From: a bacterium 210917-DFI.7.65
Lineage (GTDB): Bacteria > Bacillota > Clostridia > Oscillospirales > Oscillospiraceae
Direction: 5' to 3'
Assembly: GCA_020555865.1 (NCBI GenBank)
Contig: JAJCJJ010000001.1
Span: 310,001-374,000, forward strand
DNA length: 64,000 nucleotides
Part shown: positions 36,146 through 45,054 of the stretch, one piece after another
Layout: each line of letters opens with the position of its first letter
Numbering within the stretch: position 1 is the first letter of the stretch
Notes under the pieces: model-generated
What the model was told of the DNA's origin: nothing
The model's input: the letters and a program-made list of their open reading frames with translations, nothing else
The model's database searches: none
Position numbers and translations under genes: made by a program

Positions 36146-37687
36146 ATGAAAAAGCATCCCATTGCGCTTCTCCTGCTGGCAGCCGCGATGGCTACGGCAC
36201 TCTGCGCCTGCGGAGGCCCAAAGTCTAACGGCAGCGGCAGCGACGATGCGAACACTTCCAGAGCCGACAGCAATGAACTTGCCGTCGGTATCGCTCAGGA
36301 TCTCGGAGACAGTCTTGACCCTTACCAGATGACCGCGGCAGGAACCAGAGAGATCTTATTCAACGTATATGAAGGGCTGTACAAGCCTACTTCCAGCGGC
36401 GATTTTGTGCCGGCTGTGGCGGAGGAGTGCGTCGTTTCCGACGACGGGCTCACCTACACCTTCACGCTCCGCGACGGTGTGCTGTTCCACAATGGCACTG
36501 CTGTGGAGGCTGCTGACGTTGTTTATTCTTTCAATACCTGTGCCGCTACCACCATTGACACTTCGCTGGCAGCGGCGCTTTCGGATGTCGCTGCTGTGAC
36601 TGCTGAGGATGAAAAGACCGTTTCTGTGACCCTCAACAGCCCCAACAGCGACTTTTTGGCTTATGTGACCTCAGTGTATATCGTTCCGGACGATTATACC
36701 GAACAGGCTACAGCCCCCGTCGGCACCGGGCCGTTTCGGTATGTTTCCCGCAGCGTGCAGGAAAACGTCGTTCTGGAAAAGTTCAGCGACTATTGGGGCG
36801 AGGGTGCCAAGGTCGATCGCGTGACATTGAAGATCTATGAGGACTCCACCACGCTGATGACGGCGCTCAACAGCGGTGCGGTGGATCTGGTTATGCACCT
36901 GACCGTGGCGCAAACCCAGAACCTCAGCGATCAGTACACGGTACTGGAGGGCACCATGAACCTGGTGCAGGCACTGTATCTCAATAACGCTGAAAAGCCT
37001 TTCGATGATGTGCGCGTGCGCCAAGCCCTGTGTTATGCAGTGGATGTGGACAGCATCCTGAAGCTGACGGCGGACGGCCATGGCACGAAGCTTGGCTCTT
37101 CCATGTATCCTGCGTTCACAAAGTATTTTGATGACAGCCTGACAGATTACTATTCTTATGATCCCGAAAAGGCGAAAACGCTGTTGGCTGAAGCGGGATA
37201 CCCCAATGGCTTCGCAATGACCATCACGGTTCCCTCCAACTATACCCCTCATGTGGATGTGGCGCAGGTGCTGGTGGAGCAGCTCGCTGCTGTGGGCATC
37301 ACGGCCCAGCTGCAGGAGGTTGAGTGGAATACTTGGCTGCAGGATGTGTATCAGAACCGGAAGTTCCAGTCCACGGTGGTGGGTTTTGATGCGTCGACCC
37401 TGACGGCCAACGCCATGCTGCAGCGCTGGATGAGCGATTCGGACAAAAACATGATCAACTTCTCCGATGCACAGTATGATCAGGTGATGAGTGAGGCCAA
37501 TGCGACCACAGACGACGCTGGCCGCACAGCGCTCTATCTGCAGGCAGAAAAGATTTTGACCGAACAGGCAGCGAACGTATACCTGCAGGATCTGGCGGAC
37601 ATGGTGGCTATCCACAAAAATTTGACGGGCTTCCAGTTTTACCCGCTCTATGTGCTGGATCTGTCCGGTATCAGCTGGGCGCAGTAA
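36146..37687 (+). CDS. Dipeptide/nickel-type ABC binding lipoprotein
   Basis: A 513-residue SBP_bac_5 protein with a lipoprotein signal (KKHPIALLLLAAAMATALCAC). Family segments: SLDPYQMTAAGTREILFNVY, YTFTLRDGVLFHNGTAVEAA, VRVRQALCYAVDVDSIL. Shorter than OppA and in the DppA/NikA class. Its operon has short ATPases like Nik and Dpp systems. The ligand could be dipeptides, nickel chelates or another small peptide-like compound. ATG at 36146 with GGAAGGAG. Confidence 0.85.
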   Translation: MKKHPIALLLLAAAMATALCACGGPKSNGSGSDDANTSRADSNELAVGIAQDLGDSLDPYQMTAAGTREILFNVYEGLYKPTSSGDFVPAVAEECVVSDDGLTYTFTLRDGVLFHNGTAVEAADVVYSFNTCAATTIDTSLAAALSDVAAVTAEDEKTVSVTLNSPNSDFLAYVTSVYIVPDDYTEQATAPVGTGPFRYVSRSVQENVVLEKFSDYWGEGAKVDRVTLKIYEDSTTLMTALNSGAVDLVMHLTVAQTQNLSDQYTVLEGTMNLVQALYLNNAEKPFDDVRVRQALCYAVDVDSILKLTADGHGTKLGSSMYPAFTKYFDDSLTDYYSYDPEKAKTLLAEAGYPNGFAMTITVPSNYTPHVDVAQVLVEQLAAVGITAQLQEVEWNTWLQDVYQNRKFQSTVVGFDASTLTANAMLQRWMSDSDKNMINFSDAQYDQVMSEANATTDDAGRTALYLQAEKILTEQAANVYLQDLADMVAIHKNLTGFQFYPLYVLDLSGISWAQ

Positions 37688-37749
37688 ACAGTAAAAGGGT
37701 ATTGCGGGAAACCGTATACACCGGAATATGAAGGAAAGGAGGCGGGGAG

Positions 37750-38688
37750 ATGAAATATATTTTCAAAAAGCTCTGCACTCTCATTATTACATTGTTCATT
37801 GTGTCACTCCTCGCCTTCTATGCCTTTGCGCTGATCGGCGACCCTACTACATCCATGCTGGGCACGAATGCCACCCCCGAACAGGTGGCGGCGCTGCAAC
37901 AGGAACTGGGACTGGACCGCCCTGTGCTGGTGCGTTATGGCGAGTGGCTTCTCTTGTTCCTGCAGGGCGATATGGGCACGTCCTACAGCTATCATATGAG
38001 CGTGGCCTCCATGGTTGGGCCAAAGCTGCCGATTACCGCGGTCCTGACGTTGATGGCCTTTGTGCTTACGGTAGTCGTTTCGATTCCGTTGGGGATTGCT
38101 ACAGCCCGCCGGGAAGGCGGATGGTTTGACAAGTGCATGACGGTGATCGATCAGATCGTCATGTCTGTGCCGCCGTTTTTTATTGGAATTTTGCTGACGG
38201 TGGTGTTTGGACTGATACTGCATGTGTTTCAGCCCGGCAGTTTTGACGAGGCCAAGGGCGATCCTCTCTCATTTTTTATGTACATGATTTTTCCGGCCCT
38301 TTCCATTGCCATTCCGCGCATTGCCATGACGGTCAAGATGCTGCGTTCGTCGATCCTTGATCAGATGGGGCAGGATTACATCCGCACGGCATACAGCCGC
38401 GGCCACGACCGCGACGGTGTTTTATGGGGCCATGCCCTGCGCAATGCGCTGATTCCTGTGATTACCTTTATTGCTGTGTCCATGGCGGAGATGGTGGCGG
38501 GCAGCATCATCATTGAGCAGGTGTTTTCCATTCCGGGCATCGGGCGGCTGCTGCTGGCGTCGATCTCCAACCGCGATTTCCCTGTGGTGCAGGCCATCGT
38601 GGTGATTCTGACACTGTGGGTCGTGGTGGTGAATTTCATTGCCGACGTGCTCTATCAGTACATTGATCCGCGAATCCGGCTGAACTGA
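37750..38688 (+). CDS. DppB/NikB-type ABC permease
   Basis: A 312-residue six-helix permease: KYIFKKLCTLIITLFIVSLL at the start, LGLDRPVLVRYGEWL, and an EAA loop near YSRGHDRDGVLWGHALRNAL. The operon layout is binding protein, this gene, second permease, two ATPases. ATG at 37750 with GGAGGCGGGGAG. Confidence 0.88.
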   Translation: MKYIFKKLCTLIITLFIVSLLAFYAFALIGDPTTSMLGTNATPEQVAALQQELGLDRPVLVRYGEWLLLFLQGDMGTSYSYHMSVASMVGPKLPITAVLTLMAFVLTVVVSIPLGIATARREGGWFDKCMTVIDQIVMSVPPFFIGILLTVVFGLILHVFQPGSFDEAKGDPLSFFMYMIFPALSIAIPRIAMTVKMLRSSILDQMGQDYIRTAYSRGHDRDGVLWGHALRNALIPVITFIAVSMAEMVAGSIIIEQVFSIPGIGRLLLASISNRDFPVVQAIVVILTLWVVVVNFIADVLYQYIDPRIRLN

Positions 38689-38783
38689 GCCGGCGCTGGA
38701 TATGAGACAGCAAAGGTGGCTGCATTCCGGTGCATGATGAGCTCCGGGGAGCTTTAGAGCCAGGCAGAGAATGGCGGGAACGT

Positions 38784-39608
38784 ATGAAAAAGAAACAATA
38801 CATGGAAACAAAACAAAACTGGTTTTTATATGTGGGCGGCGCGATCACGGCGGTGATGGTGGTGCTGATTTTGATCGGCTATTTCTGGACGCCCTACGAT
38901 CCTGGCGCCATGGATGCCTCAGCCAAAGCGCTCCCGCCCAGTTTGGCGCATATCATGGGGACGGATAACTTTGGGCGGGATATCTTTTCCCGAGTGCTGC
39001 AGGGAGCTGGCACAACCTTTTTTATTTCGCTGTGCGTCGTAGCCATTGGTGTCTCAGCGGGTACGGTTATCGGTGCGCTGACCGGGTATTTCGGCGGCTG
39101 GGGCGACGAAATCCTGATGCGCCTGTGCGATTCCATCACAGCCTTTCCCAGCATCCTGCTGGCGCTGGTGGTGATTGCCGTGCTGGGGCCAGGGAAATGG
39201 AACGTGATCTGGGTGCTGGGGATTTTGTTCATTCCCAGTTTTGCCCGGATTGTGCGCGGCGAGTTTGCCCGCTGTAAACATTTGAATTACATCAAGTCGG
39301 CTCGGCTTATGGGGGCCGGTCCGGTGCGGATTATGGTGCGCCATATTCTGCCAAATACGTTGCCGGTGCTGCTGCCGGCGATTTCCATCGGCTTTAATAA
39401 TGCTGTGCTGGCCGAGGCCAGTATGAGTTTTCTCGGCGTGGGTGTCAGCGCCACAGAGCCGAGCCTGGGCCGTATGCTTTCCGACGGACAGGGCTATCTT
39501 CTGCGCGGCCTGCCCTGGTATGCGCTGTGTGTCGGGATGACTATTGTGCTGCTGATCCTGGGTTTCAGTCTGCTGAGCGAGGGCTTGCAGCAGCGCCGCC
39601 GCCGCTGA
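38784..39608 (+). CDS. DppC/NikC-type ABC permease
   Basis: A 274-residue permease: HIMGTDNFGRDIFSRVLQGA after helix 1, an EAA loop at SARLMGAGPVRIMVRHILPN, and a C-terminal LGFSLLSEGLQQRRRR. The ATG at 38784 has GGCGGG upstream; ATG 38802 is an alternative 18 bases later. Confidence 0.88.
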   Translation: MKKKQYMETKQNWFLYVGGAITAVMVVLILIGYFWTPYDPGAMDASAKALPPSLAHIMGTDNFGRDIFSRVLQGAGTTFFISLCVVAIGVSAGTVIGALTGYFGGWGDEILMRLCDSITAFPSILLALVVIAVLGPGKWNVIWVLGILFIPSFARIVRGEFARCKHLNYIKSARLMGAGPVRIMVRHILPNTLPVLLPAISIGFNNAVLAEASMSFLGVGVSATEPSLGRMLSDGQGYLLRGLPWYALCVGMTIVLLILGFSLLSEGLQQRRRR

Positions 39609-39626
39609 ATAGGGGAGGAAACTGCC

Positions 39627-40415
39627 ATGCTGGAGGTAAAAGATCTGCGGGTGCGCTTTTGGTCCCGCCCGGAAAAATATGCGGTGGACGGCGTGTCGTT
39701 TCATATGGACGACGGGGAAATTCTGGGACTTGTGGGCGAAAGCGGTTCTGGAAAGAGTGTAACGGCAATGGCCATCAGCGGACTGCTGCCCCGGCGCAAA
39801 ACGGAGACCGCCGGCTCTATTCTGCTGGATGGCCGGGAGATGCTCAATGCCGACCGGGAAGAGGTGCGCAAGATTCAGGGAAAGGACCTGAGCGTAGTGT
39901 TTCAGGAGCCGATGACCTCGCTGGACCCGGTGATGCGCATCGGGCCACAGGTGGAGGAGAGCCTGCGCATCCACACCCGCATGAATGCTCTGGAGCGTCG
40001 GGCCGCTGCATTGTCTGCGATGGAAGAAGCGGAGCTGCGAGATCCCGAAATCGTTTACGAAAAGTATCCCCATGAGCTATCCGGCGGGATGCTGCAGCGG
40101 GTGATGATTGCCGCAGCCATCGTGTCTGAGCCGAAGTTGCTGCTGGCAGACGAGCCGACCACGGCGCTGGATGTGACGATTCAGACGCAGATTCTGGAAC
40201 TGCTCAAAAAAATTAACCGGGAAAAAGGAACCACTATCCTTTTCATTTCCCATAACCTGAATGTAGTGCGCAAGCTGTGCTCCCGCGTGGCGGTGATGCA
40301 CAAGGGAAAGATCGTGGAAGAGGGCACGGCTGAGGCGGTGTTTTACCATCCGCAGGACGCCTATACCCAGCGGCTGATTGCTGCGATTCCCACCCGGGAT
40401 AAACGCCTGCGCTGA
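39627..40415 (+). CDS. DppD/NikD-type ABC ATPase
   Basis: A 262-residue ATPase: Walker [11 protein letters not shown]-loop [16 protein letters not shown], signature [14 protein letters not shown], Walker [14 protein letters not shown]. It lacks the C-terminal oligopeptide extension seen in OppD of this window, like NikD. GGGGAGG before the ATG. Confidence 0.9.
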   Translation: MLEVKDLRVRFWSRPEKYAVDGVSFHMDDGEILGLVGESGSGKSVTAMAISGLLPRRKTETAGSILLDGREMLNADREEVRKIQGKDLSVVFQEPMTSLDPVMRIGPQVEESLRIHTRMNALERRAAALSAMEEAELRDPEIVYEKYPHELSGGMLQRVMIAAAIVSEPKLLLADEPTTALDVTIQTQILELLKKINREKGTTILFISHNLNVVRKLCSRVAVMHKGKIVEEGTAEAVFYHPQDAYTQRLIAAIPTRDKRLR

Positions 40416-40461
40416 ATGGCGCGGAAGGTATCAGAAAACAGACAAAGGAGGGGCGGCACCG

Positions 40462-41199
40462 ATGGCAGAAAACAAAATTCTGGAAGTGAAGGATTTGTGC
40501 TGTTCCTATCAGAAAAGCGTCGGCCTTTTTGGAAAAAAGGAGACCCGGCAGGTACTGCAGCATGTGACGTTTGACATTCACAGCGGCGAAGTGCTGGGAC
40601 TTGTGGGAGAAAGCGGCTGTGGAAAAACAACGCTGGCCCGGGCGATCCTGGGTATGCTGGGAGGTTACAGCGGGCAGATTATCCATCATTCCCGGCGGCC
40701 GCAGATGATTTTTCAGGATCCGTTCAGTGCGTTGAACCCGGCCCGCACTGTAGGCTGGATTTTGGAGGAACCACTGCGGATTTATGGAAAATATGACGCG
40801 GCAGAACGCCGCTGCAGGGTAGAGGAAATGCTGGAACAGGTAGGCCTTTCAGCCAGCTGTATGTCCCGCCGTCCCCATGAGCTGTCTGGCGGCCAGCGCC
40901 AGCGCGTGTGTATTGCTTCGGCATTGATTGTGTGGCCCCGGCTGGTGATTGCTGATGAACCGGTGTCGGCGCTGGATGTGACCATTCAGGCTCAAATTCT
41001 GCAGCTTCTGGCAGATCTGCGCCAGCAGTATGAACTGAGTTACCTGTTTATTTCTCACGATATGAATGTGGTATATCAGCTTTGCGATCGGGTGATCGTG
41101 ATGAAGGAGGGGCAGATTGTGGAGCAGGCTGCTGTGGATGAGTTATTTGCCCATCCCCAGCACGAATATACCCGGCAGCTTCTGCGCGCGGCGGAATAA
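40462..41199 (+). CDS. DppF/NikE-type ABC ATPase
   Basis: A 245-residue second ATPase: Walker [11 protein letters not shown]-loop [17 protein letters not shown], signature [15 protein letters not shown], Walker [14 protein letters not shown]. Short like NikE, with no C-terminal extension. ATG at 40462 with AAAGGAGG. Last gene before a strong terminator. Confidence 0.9.
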   Translation: MAENKILEVKDLCCSYQKSVGLFGKKETRQVLQHVTFDIHSGEVLGLVGESGCGKTTLARAILGMLGGYSGQIIHHSRRPQMIFQDPFSALNPARTVGWILEEPLRIYGKYDAAERRCRVEEMLEQVGLSASCMSRRPHELSGGQRQRVCIASALIVWPRLVIADEPVSALDVTIQAQILQLLADLRQQYELSYLFISHDMNVVYQLCDRVIVMKEGQIVEQAAVDELFAHPQHEYTRQLLRAAE

Positions 41200-41220
41200 C
41201 CTGCGTAGAAAGCTGCATAA

Positions 41221-41259
41221 AAGCGCACCGAAACGGAACGCCGTTTCGGTGCGCTTTTT
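41221..41259 (+). terminator. Terminator of the second importer operon
   Basis: A perfect 16-bp stem (41221-41236 with 41241-41256) and a T-run. Flanking A's let it also stop minus-strand transcription. Confidence 0.93.
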
Positions 41260-41325
41260 GGTATGCGTTATTTGGTGAAGCGTTGTTTCAGTGCGGTGAA
41301 CCATATGTGCGGATAAATGAGGGCG

Positions 41326-41523
41326 TTATTTTTCCACGGTAAATATTTCCTCAATCGTAGTATGAAAAACATGAGCAATGTTCCATGCCAGCACCAGAGA
41401 TGGGTTGTATTTCCCTTTTTCGAGATGGCCGATCGTTTCCCGGCGAACGCCGACCAGTTTTGCCAGATCTTCTTGTTTCATATCGTATTTTGCGCGGTAT
41501 TCCCTGATCCTGTTTTTAATCAT
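41326..41523 (-). CDS. Small XRE-type regulator
   Basis: A 65-residue one-domain helix-turn-helix protein ([39 protein letters not shown]) of the YozG type that accompanies membrane proteins. ATG at 41523 with AGGTG; it overlaps the upstream DUF3796-like gene by eight bases. It probably binds the 26-bp palindrome in front of the operon and represses it. Confidence 0.85.
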   Translation of the reverse strand: MIKNRIREYRAKYDMKQEDLAKLVGVRRETIGHLEKGKYNPSLVLAWNIAHVFHTTIEEIFTVEK

Positions 41524-41869
41524 TGGAAGCACCTGTGGAATCTTTCCATTCAAAATAAGTTGCAGTGCAGGAAAAGACAATCAGGGAACATGCAAAGCCC
41601 CAGCCAATTCCCTGGCGCAGCGCATGTTCTGCTGTTTGCCCGAAAAGGGCCAGACAGCAGGCGCCCGCAGTCGTAACCAAAAGACTGACATAAAAGGCCC
41701 AGGAGGCGGCTTTCCGCATGTTTTCAAGAAACATCTCATCCGGTTTAATAAAGAAATATTCGAAAAACAGGACGAAAGCAAAAAACGGATAAAAAGCGGG
41801 TTCTTCGATTATAAGGCCCACTACGCCGATGAGCGATAAAAAACCAAGCAATCCGTACCGATATCGCAT
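41516..41869 (-). CDS. DUF3796-like membrane protein
   Basis: A 117-residue protein with four hydrophobic helices (about 6-20, 26-42, 55-75, 85-103) and the FFIKPDEMFLENMRKAASWA segment between helices 2 and 3. This type is regularly paired with a small XRE regulator in Clostridia. Function unknown. ATG at 41869 with AGGAG. Confidence 0.75.
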   Translation of the reverse strand: MRYRYGLLGFLSLIGVVGLIIEEPAFYPFFAFVLFFEYFFIKPDEMFLENMRKAASWAFYVSLLVTTAGACCLALFGQTAEHALRQGIGWGFACSLIVFSCTATYFEWKDSTGASND

Positions 41870-41903
41870 GTAAAATTCTCCTTCAATATGATATATTTCG
41901 CAC

Positions 41904-41944
41904 TTCATGTGATAATAATATCACATGAAAATAAACTTTGTCAA
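41904..41944 (-). promoter_or_regulatory. Promoter with palindromic operator
   Basis: A perfect palindrome with 11-bp arms and a 4-base centre at 41904-41929. On the minus strand TTGACA (41939-41944) and TATTAT (41915-41920), 18 bases apart, form a promoter whose -10 lies at the centre of the palindrome. A bound repressor would cover the -10, the classic layout for autorepression by the operon's XRE protein. Confidence 0.75.
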
Positions 41945-41951
41945 GTGATTG

Positions 41952-41959
41952 AACCGGAA
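41952..41959 (+). repeat. Target-site duplication, left copy
   Basis: AACCGGAA directly outside the left end of the element; the same octamer lies directly outside the right end at 43868-43875. Confidence 0.7.
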
Positions 41960-41960
41960 G

Positions 41961-41984
41961 TCCCTTTTTAAGATAAGTAGTGAT
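41961..41984 (+). repeat. Left terminal inverted repeat
   Basis: 24 bases beginning TCCCTTTTTAAG and ending GTAGTGAT, perfectly complementary to 43843-43866. Confidence 0.85.
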
Positions 41985-42198
41985 GGCCCAAACTCCGTCG
42001 GTTTCACCAAACAGCAAGCATGCCCTTTGGGCAGGCAGGACGATCATTCAGAACTAGATGGTAGTCCTGCTTTTGTATGCGGCAGCGATGACAATGTGGT
42101 ATTATGGGATAGAAAAATTTTTTGAAAATGTGTGAGATTTGAGTTCAAAAGTTGTGTATATAGGTGAAAGAGTAAATAAGGAAGTGAGGTGAAAACGG

Positions 42199-42759
42199 AT
42201 GGATGATGCACAGATCGTCCAGCTATACTGGGACAGGGACGATCAGGCCATCCCTGCCACATCTGACAAATACGGAAACTACTGTACCTCGATTGCTATG
42301 AACATACTGAGCAATCAGGAAGATGCTGAAGAATGTGTCAACGATACATACTTAAACGCATGGAACTCCATGCCGCCCCACAAGCCAAGCATTCTGTCCA
42401 CATTCCTTGGAAAAATCACAAGAAACCTGTCGTTTAACAGGTATAAACGCAATACAGCCAACAAACGAGGCGGTGGAGAATTGCCTGTGGTTCTGGAGGA
42501 ACTGTCAGATCTGGTATCTGGCAAGGATGATGTTGAACAGGCATTTGACCAAATTGAACTCACGAAAGCCATTGATACATTTCTGGATAGTCTTTCACCA
42601 AAGAAAAGAAGCATTTTTATCAGCCGATACTGGTACACCGATAGCATTTCAGAAATTGCTGTCCGGCACAATATGAATGATGGAGCAGTATCAATGATCC
42701 TTAACCGCCTCCGTCTTAAATTACACAACTACCTTTTAGAAAGGGGCTTTGAACTATGA
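42199..42759 (+). CDS. ECF-type RNA polymerase sigma factor
   Basis: A 186-residue sigma-70-family protein. Region 2 lies at about residues 20-90 (ILSNQEDAEECVNDTYLNAW, then FLGKITRNLSFNRYKRN) and region 4 at about 125-180 (LDSLSPKKRSIFISRYWYTD, SEIAVRHNMNDGAVSMILNR). No region 1.1 or 3. AGGAAGTGAGGTG before the ATG. It overlaps the next gene by four bases, as sigma/anti-sigma pairs often do. Such pairs are frequent in gut Clostridia; regulon unknown. Carried inside the TIR element. Confidence 0.9.
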   Translation: MDDAQIVQLYWDRDDQAIPATSDKYGNYCTSIAMNILSNQEDAEECVNDTYLNAWNSMPPHKPSILSTFLGKITRNLSFNRYKRNTANKRGGGELPVVLEELSDLVSGKDDVEQAFDQIELTKAIDTFLDSLSPKKRSIFISRYWYTDSISEIAVRHNMNDGAVSMILNRLRLKLHNYLLERGFEL

Positions 42760-43640
42760 CGAACGAAAAACTGTATGAAGTCCTCGGCGACATCAGTGAG
42801 AAGCATATCAACGAGGCAAGGACATATCACAAAGCAAAGAGGCCAAGTTGGATGAAGTGGGGAGCTATGGCGGCTTGCCTTGCCGTTATAGTAGTTACAG
42901 CAGTCTCCGTTTTGCCAAACTACTTGAACCAGCAAGGTACTACACCACCGGATAATCCGAACGGAGTTATTGTTGACAACCCTACTGACAATCCCGATGA
43001 TGATACAACACCTGTAACATCTGAAATTCATATCAGCATGGACAATATTTCCTTCAATGAGGTGGGGGCATTGACAGATGCCTCACGTATATGGGGTGAC
43101 CCGGAGTTATATGACCATATTCAGTGGGATAAAAACGCCTTGATTGAATACTATGGGAAAGACTTGACTCCGGCATATATCCCAGATGGCTTGACCGCAG
43201 CCATTGGCAACGGGACCGCGTCTGCCATTGCTGACAAGAGCGGCAATATTGTAGAGGACACAGGTTGGCTCGGCTTCTACCATGACTATTACGAAGATGG
43301 AAGCCCGAAGCTGACAGAAGACGTGGCGGCAGTCAAAGGATTTTCTATTAAGGTCTCAAAAATCGGTCTTTTGAATGATTGCATATATATTCTTCCAGAA
43401 AACGAAGTGAAAACCTCAGACATCGGCGAAACAGCAGTTACCTTTGGATACCGTTCCATGCCCTATGGCCCATATGACCCTGACACGCATGAACCGTCCG
43501 GCTATTATGATATGTATGTGGCCGAATTTGAATGTGACGGTATCGAGTATCAGATAGTCGCTAAACAAATGGAAGCAGAAGAAGTTGTAAAAGTTGTATC
43601 GTCTATCCTCTACGGAGAAGAAGTAATCGTTGATAAATAA
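42756..43640 (+). CDS. Membrane-anchored anti-sigma-like protein
   Basis: A 294-residue protein. A cytoplasmic N-terminus of about 38 residues (TNEKLYEVLGDISEKHINEA) would contact the sigma factor. One membrane helix follows (WGAMAACLAVIVVTAVSVLP, about 32-52), then an acidic Pro/Asp linker, and an extracytoplasmic domain of about 210 residues rich in Tyr, Gly and Asp. Gene order and ATGA overlap with the sigma gene support an anti-sigma role; no named anti-sigma motif is visible. Confidence 0.75.
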   Translation: MTNEKLYEVLGDISEKHINEARTYHKAKRPSWMKWGAMAACLAVIVVTAVSVLPNYLNQQGTTPPDNPNGVIVDNPTDNPDDDTTPVTSEIHISMDNISFNEVGALTDASRIWGDPELYDHIQWDKNALIEYYGKDLTPAYIPDGLTAAIGNGTASAIADKSGNIVEDTGWLGFYHDYYEDGSPKLTEDVAAVKGFSIKVSKIGLLNDCIYILPENEVKTSDIGETAVTFGYRSMPYGPYDPDTHEPSGYYDMYVAEFECDGIEYQIVAKQMEAEEVVKVVSSILYGEEVIVDK

Positions 43641-43666
43641 ACGATATTGAAAACCATGTTTTCCAA

Positions 43667-43698
43667 CAGGGCAGCCGATTTTCTCGGCTGCCCTGTTT
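43667..43698 (+). terminator. Terminator inside the element
   Basis: A perfect 12-bp stem (43667-43678 with 43684-43695) followed by TTTCC, closing the sigma/anti-sigma operon before the right end. Confidence 0.8.
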
Positions 43699-43842
43699 CC
43701 ATACCTGCGGGCAGCAGGGCGCGGCCAATCATGATGAAACCGAGAGAAGCCCCGAGCGGAATTGACCACCAGCGGTATGAGGAGTTTTAATAAGCGGTCT
43801 GGATTTCCGTCGAATTGACGGGATTTTTCAATTTTCCTTGAA

Positions 43843-43866
43843 ATCACTACTTATCTTAAAAAGGGA
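43843..43866 (-). repeat. Right terminal inverted repeat
   Basis: 24 bases exactly complementary to the left repeat at 41961-41984. Confidence 0.85.
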
Positions 43867-43867
43867 G

Positions 43868-43875
43868 AACCGGAA
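43868..43875 (+). repeat. Target-site duplication, right copy
   Basis: AACCGGAA directly outside the right end. If the 9-base match GAACCGGAA is counted instead, the left copy is offset one base from the repeat. Confidence 0.7.
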
Positions 43876-44034
43876 CTCCTTTTGTTTGCTCCGGCAGCGC
43901 AGGCAATGCTGTTTGTGCTTTTGTTTGCCGGGAAGGAGAAAAAAGCGATCCTTGGGTTTGGAACCCAGGATCGCTTCCTTGTGTTCAACAGGATGCCGAA
44001 AGCAACAGGAACTCCAGATAGAAACCCATTGCCG

Positions 44035-45054
44035 TCAGTTGAACTGTACGATTTTGTGCGCCAGCCAATAGCCTTTGAGGCCCAGGCTGCGGCCCAGAGA
44101 GCCAGGCAGATTGGTGGCAAAATTCAAAAGATTGTACCGCATTTTTCTGGCCATGATGGGATCGCTCTGGTAGCAGTGTTCCCACATGGCCTTAAGCTGC
44201 CGCTCGGACTCCTCCGTGCGGTTCAGCCGGGTGAATACCGTGGCGATGACCAGCATAAAACAGGCCTCATGGTACATATAGCGCCCCAGTTTTGGGTTCT
44301 CCTTCGAAATAACGTTCAGATCGTGCAGATCGAAGATACGCTGGGCGATTTCGATCTGGTGGCTGCAGCGTTTCATCATCACTTGCTCGGAGACGGACTG
44401 ACCTTCCCGGCCGATGAGATAGCGGTACAGGTCTTCGTTGAGATACAGCAGCTTTTTCGTCAGCGGCAGCGGTGCGTAAACAAACAGGTTGTCTTCATAA
44501 AAAATGTGTTTGGGCAACACAATGCCGCTCTGGCGGATCACCTCGGTGCGGTAGATGGCAGAGTGCAGAGTGAGATACTGGTCGGGGCGGAATTTTCCGG
44601 TTTCCTCCCAGCCGATCACCTTGTTTTCGGGAAATACGTTTTTATAGCGGATGGTGGACAGGAGGCTGCGGTCGTCATGCTCGTAGACATAGTTGCACAC
44701 CACCAGATCCACGCCGCCGCTTTCTTCCAGTGCTTCCAGACGGTTCAGCACATGCTGCAGCGCCACGGCGTTGACCCAGTCGTCGCTGTCCACTACTTTG
44801 AAATAAGGGCACTGGGCATGTTTGAGTCCCTGATTAATTCCCTCGCCGTGACCGCCGTTTTCCTGGTGGATTACTTTGATGGTATCCGGATATTTGGCGG
44901 CGTAGGCATCGGCGATGGCGCCGGTCTCGTCGCTGGAGCCGTCGTCGACGATGATGATCTCCACCCGGTCGCCGCCGGTGAGCAAAGAGTCGATGCAGAT
45001 GTGCATATAGGCGGCGGAATTGTAACAGGGAACGGTAAATGAAATCAGTTTCAT
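44035..45054 (-). CDS. Family 2 glycosyltransferase
   Basis: A 339-residue GT-A enzyme: FTVPCYNSAAYMHICIDSL at the start, IIIVDDGSSDETGAIAD, and the sugar-nucleotide/metal motif VVDSDDWVN. The C-terminal half is helical and specific to this subgroup. It probably transfers a sugar to a surface glycan; donor and acceptor unknown. Its ATG overlaps the sufB stop (ATGA), so it is co-transcribed with the Fe-S genes, an unexpected partner. Confidence 0.88.
   Translation of the reverse strand: MKLISFTVPCYNSAAYMHICIDSLLTGGDRVEIIIVDDGSSDETGAIADAYAAKYPDTIKVIHQENGGHGEGINQGLKHAQCPYFKVVDSDDWVNAVALQHVLNRLEALEESGGVDLVVCNYVYEHDDRSLLSTIRYKNVFPENKVIGWEETGKFRPDQYLTLHSAIYRTEVIRQSGIVLPKHIFYEDNLFVYAPLPLTKKLLYLNEDLYRYLIGREGQSVSEQVMMKRCSHQIEIAQRIFDLHDLNVISKENPKLGRYMYHEACFMLVIATVFTRLNRTEESERQLKAMWEHCYQSDPIMARKMRYNLLNFATNLPGSLGRSLGLKGYWLAHKIVQFN

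Larger units (their letters stand above)
41960..43867 (+). mobile_element. 1.9-kb TIR element carrying sigma/anti-sigma genes
   Basis: Bounded by 24-bp perfect terminal inverted repeats (41961-41984 and 43843-43866), one extra G at each outer edge, and an 8-bp direct duplication outside (41952-41959, 43868-43875). The interior holds only an ECF sigma factor and its presumed anti-sigma partner, plus short flanks with hairpins. No transposase is present, so it would need one in trans, like a large MITE with cargo. Its codon use is visibly more AT-rich than that of the neighbours, a sign of transfer. It lies six bases upstream of the -35 of the DUF3796/XRE promoter. Confidence 0.75.

Noticed and set aside
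38690..38783. Separate gene between the two permeases of the second importer
   Set aside because: The short frames in this gap have no ribosome-binding site and no family sequence; it is an ordinary intercistronic spacer.
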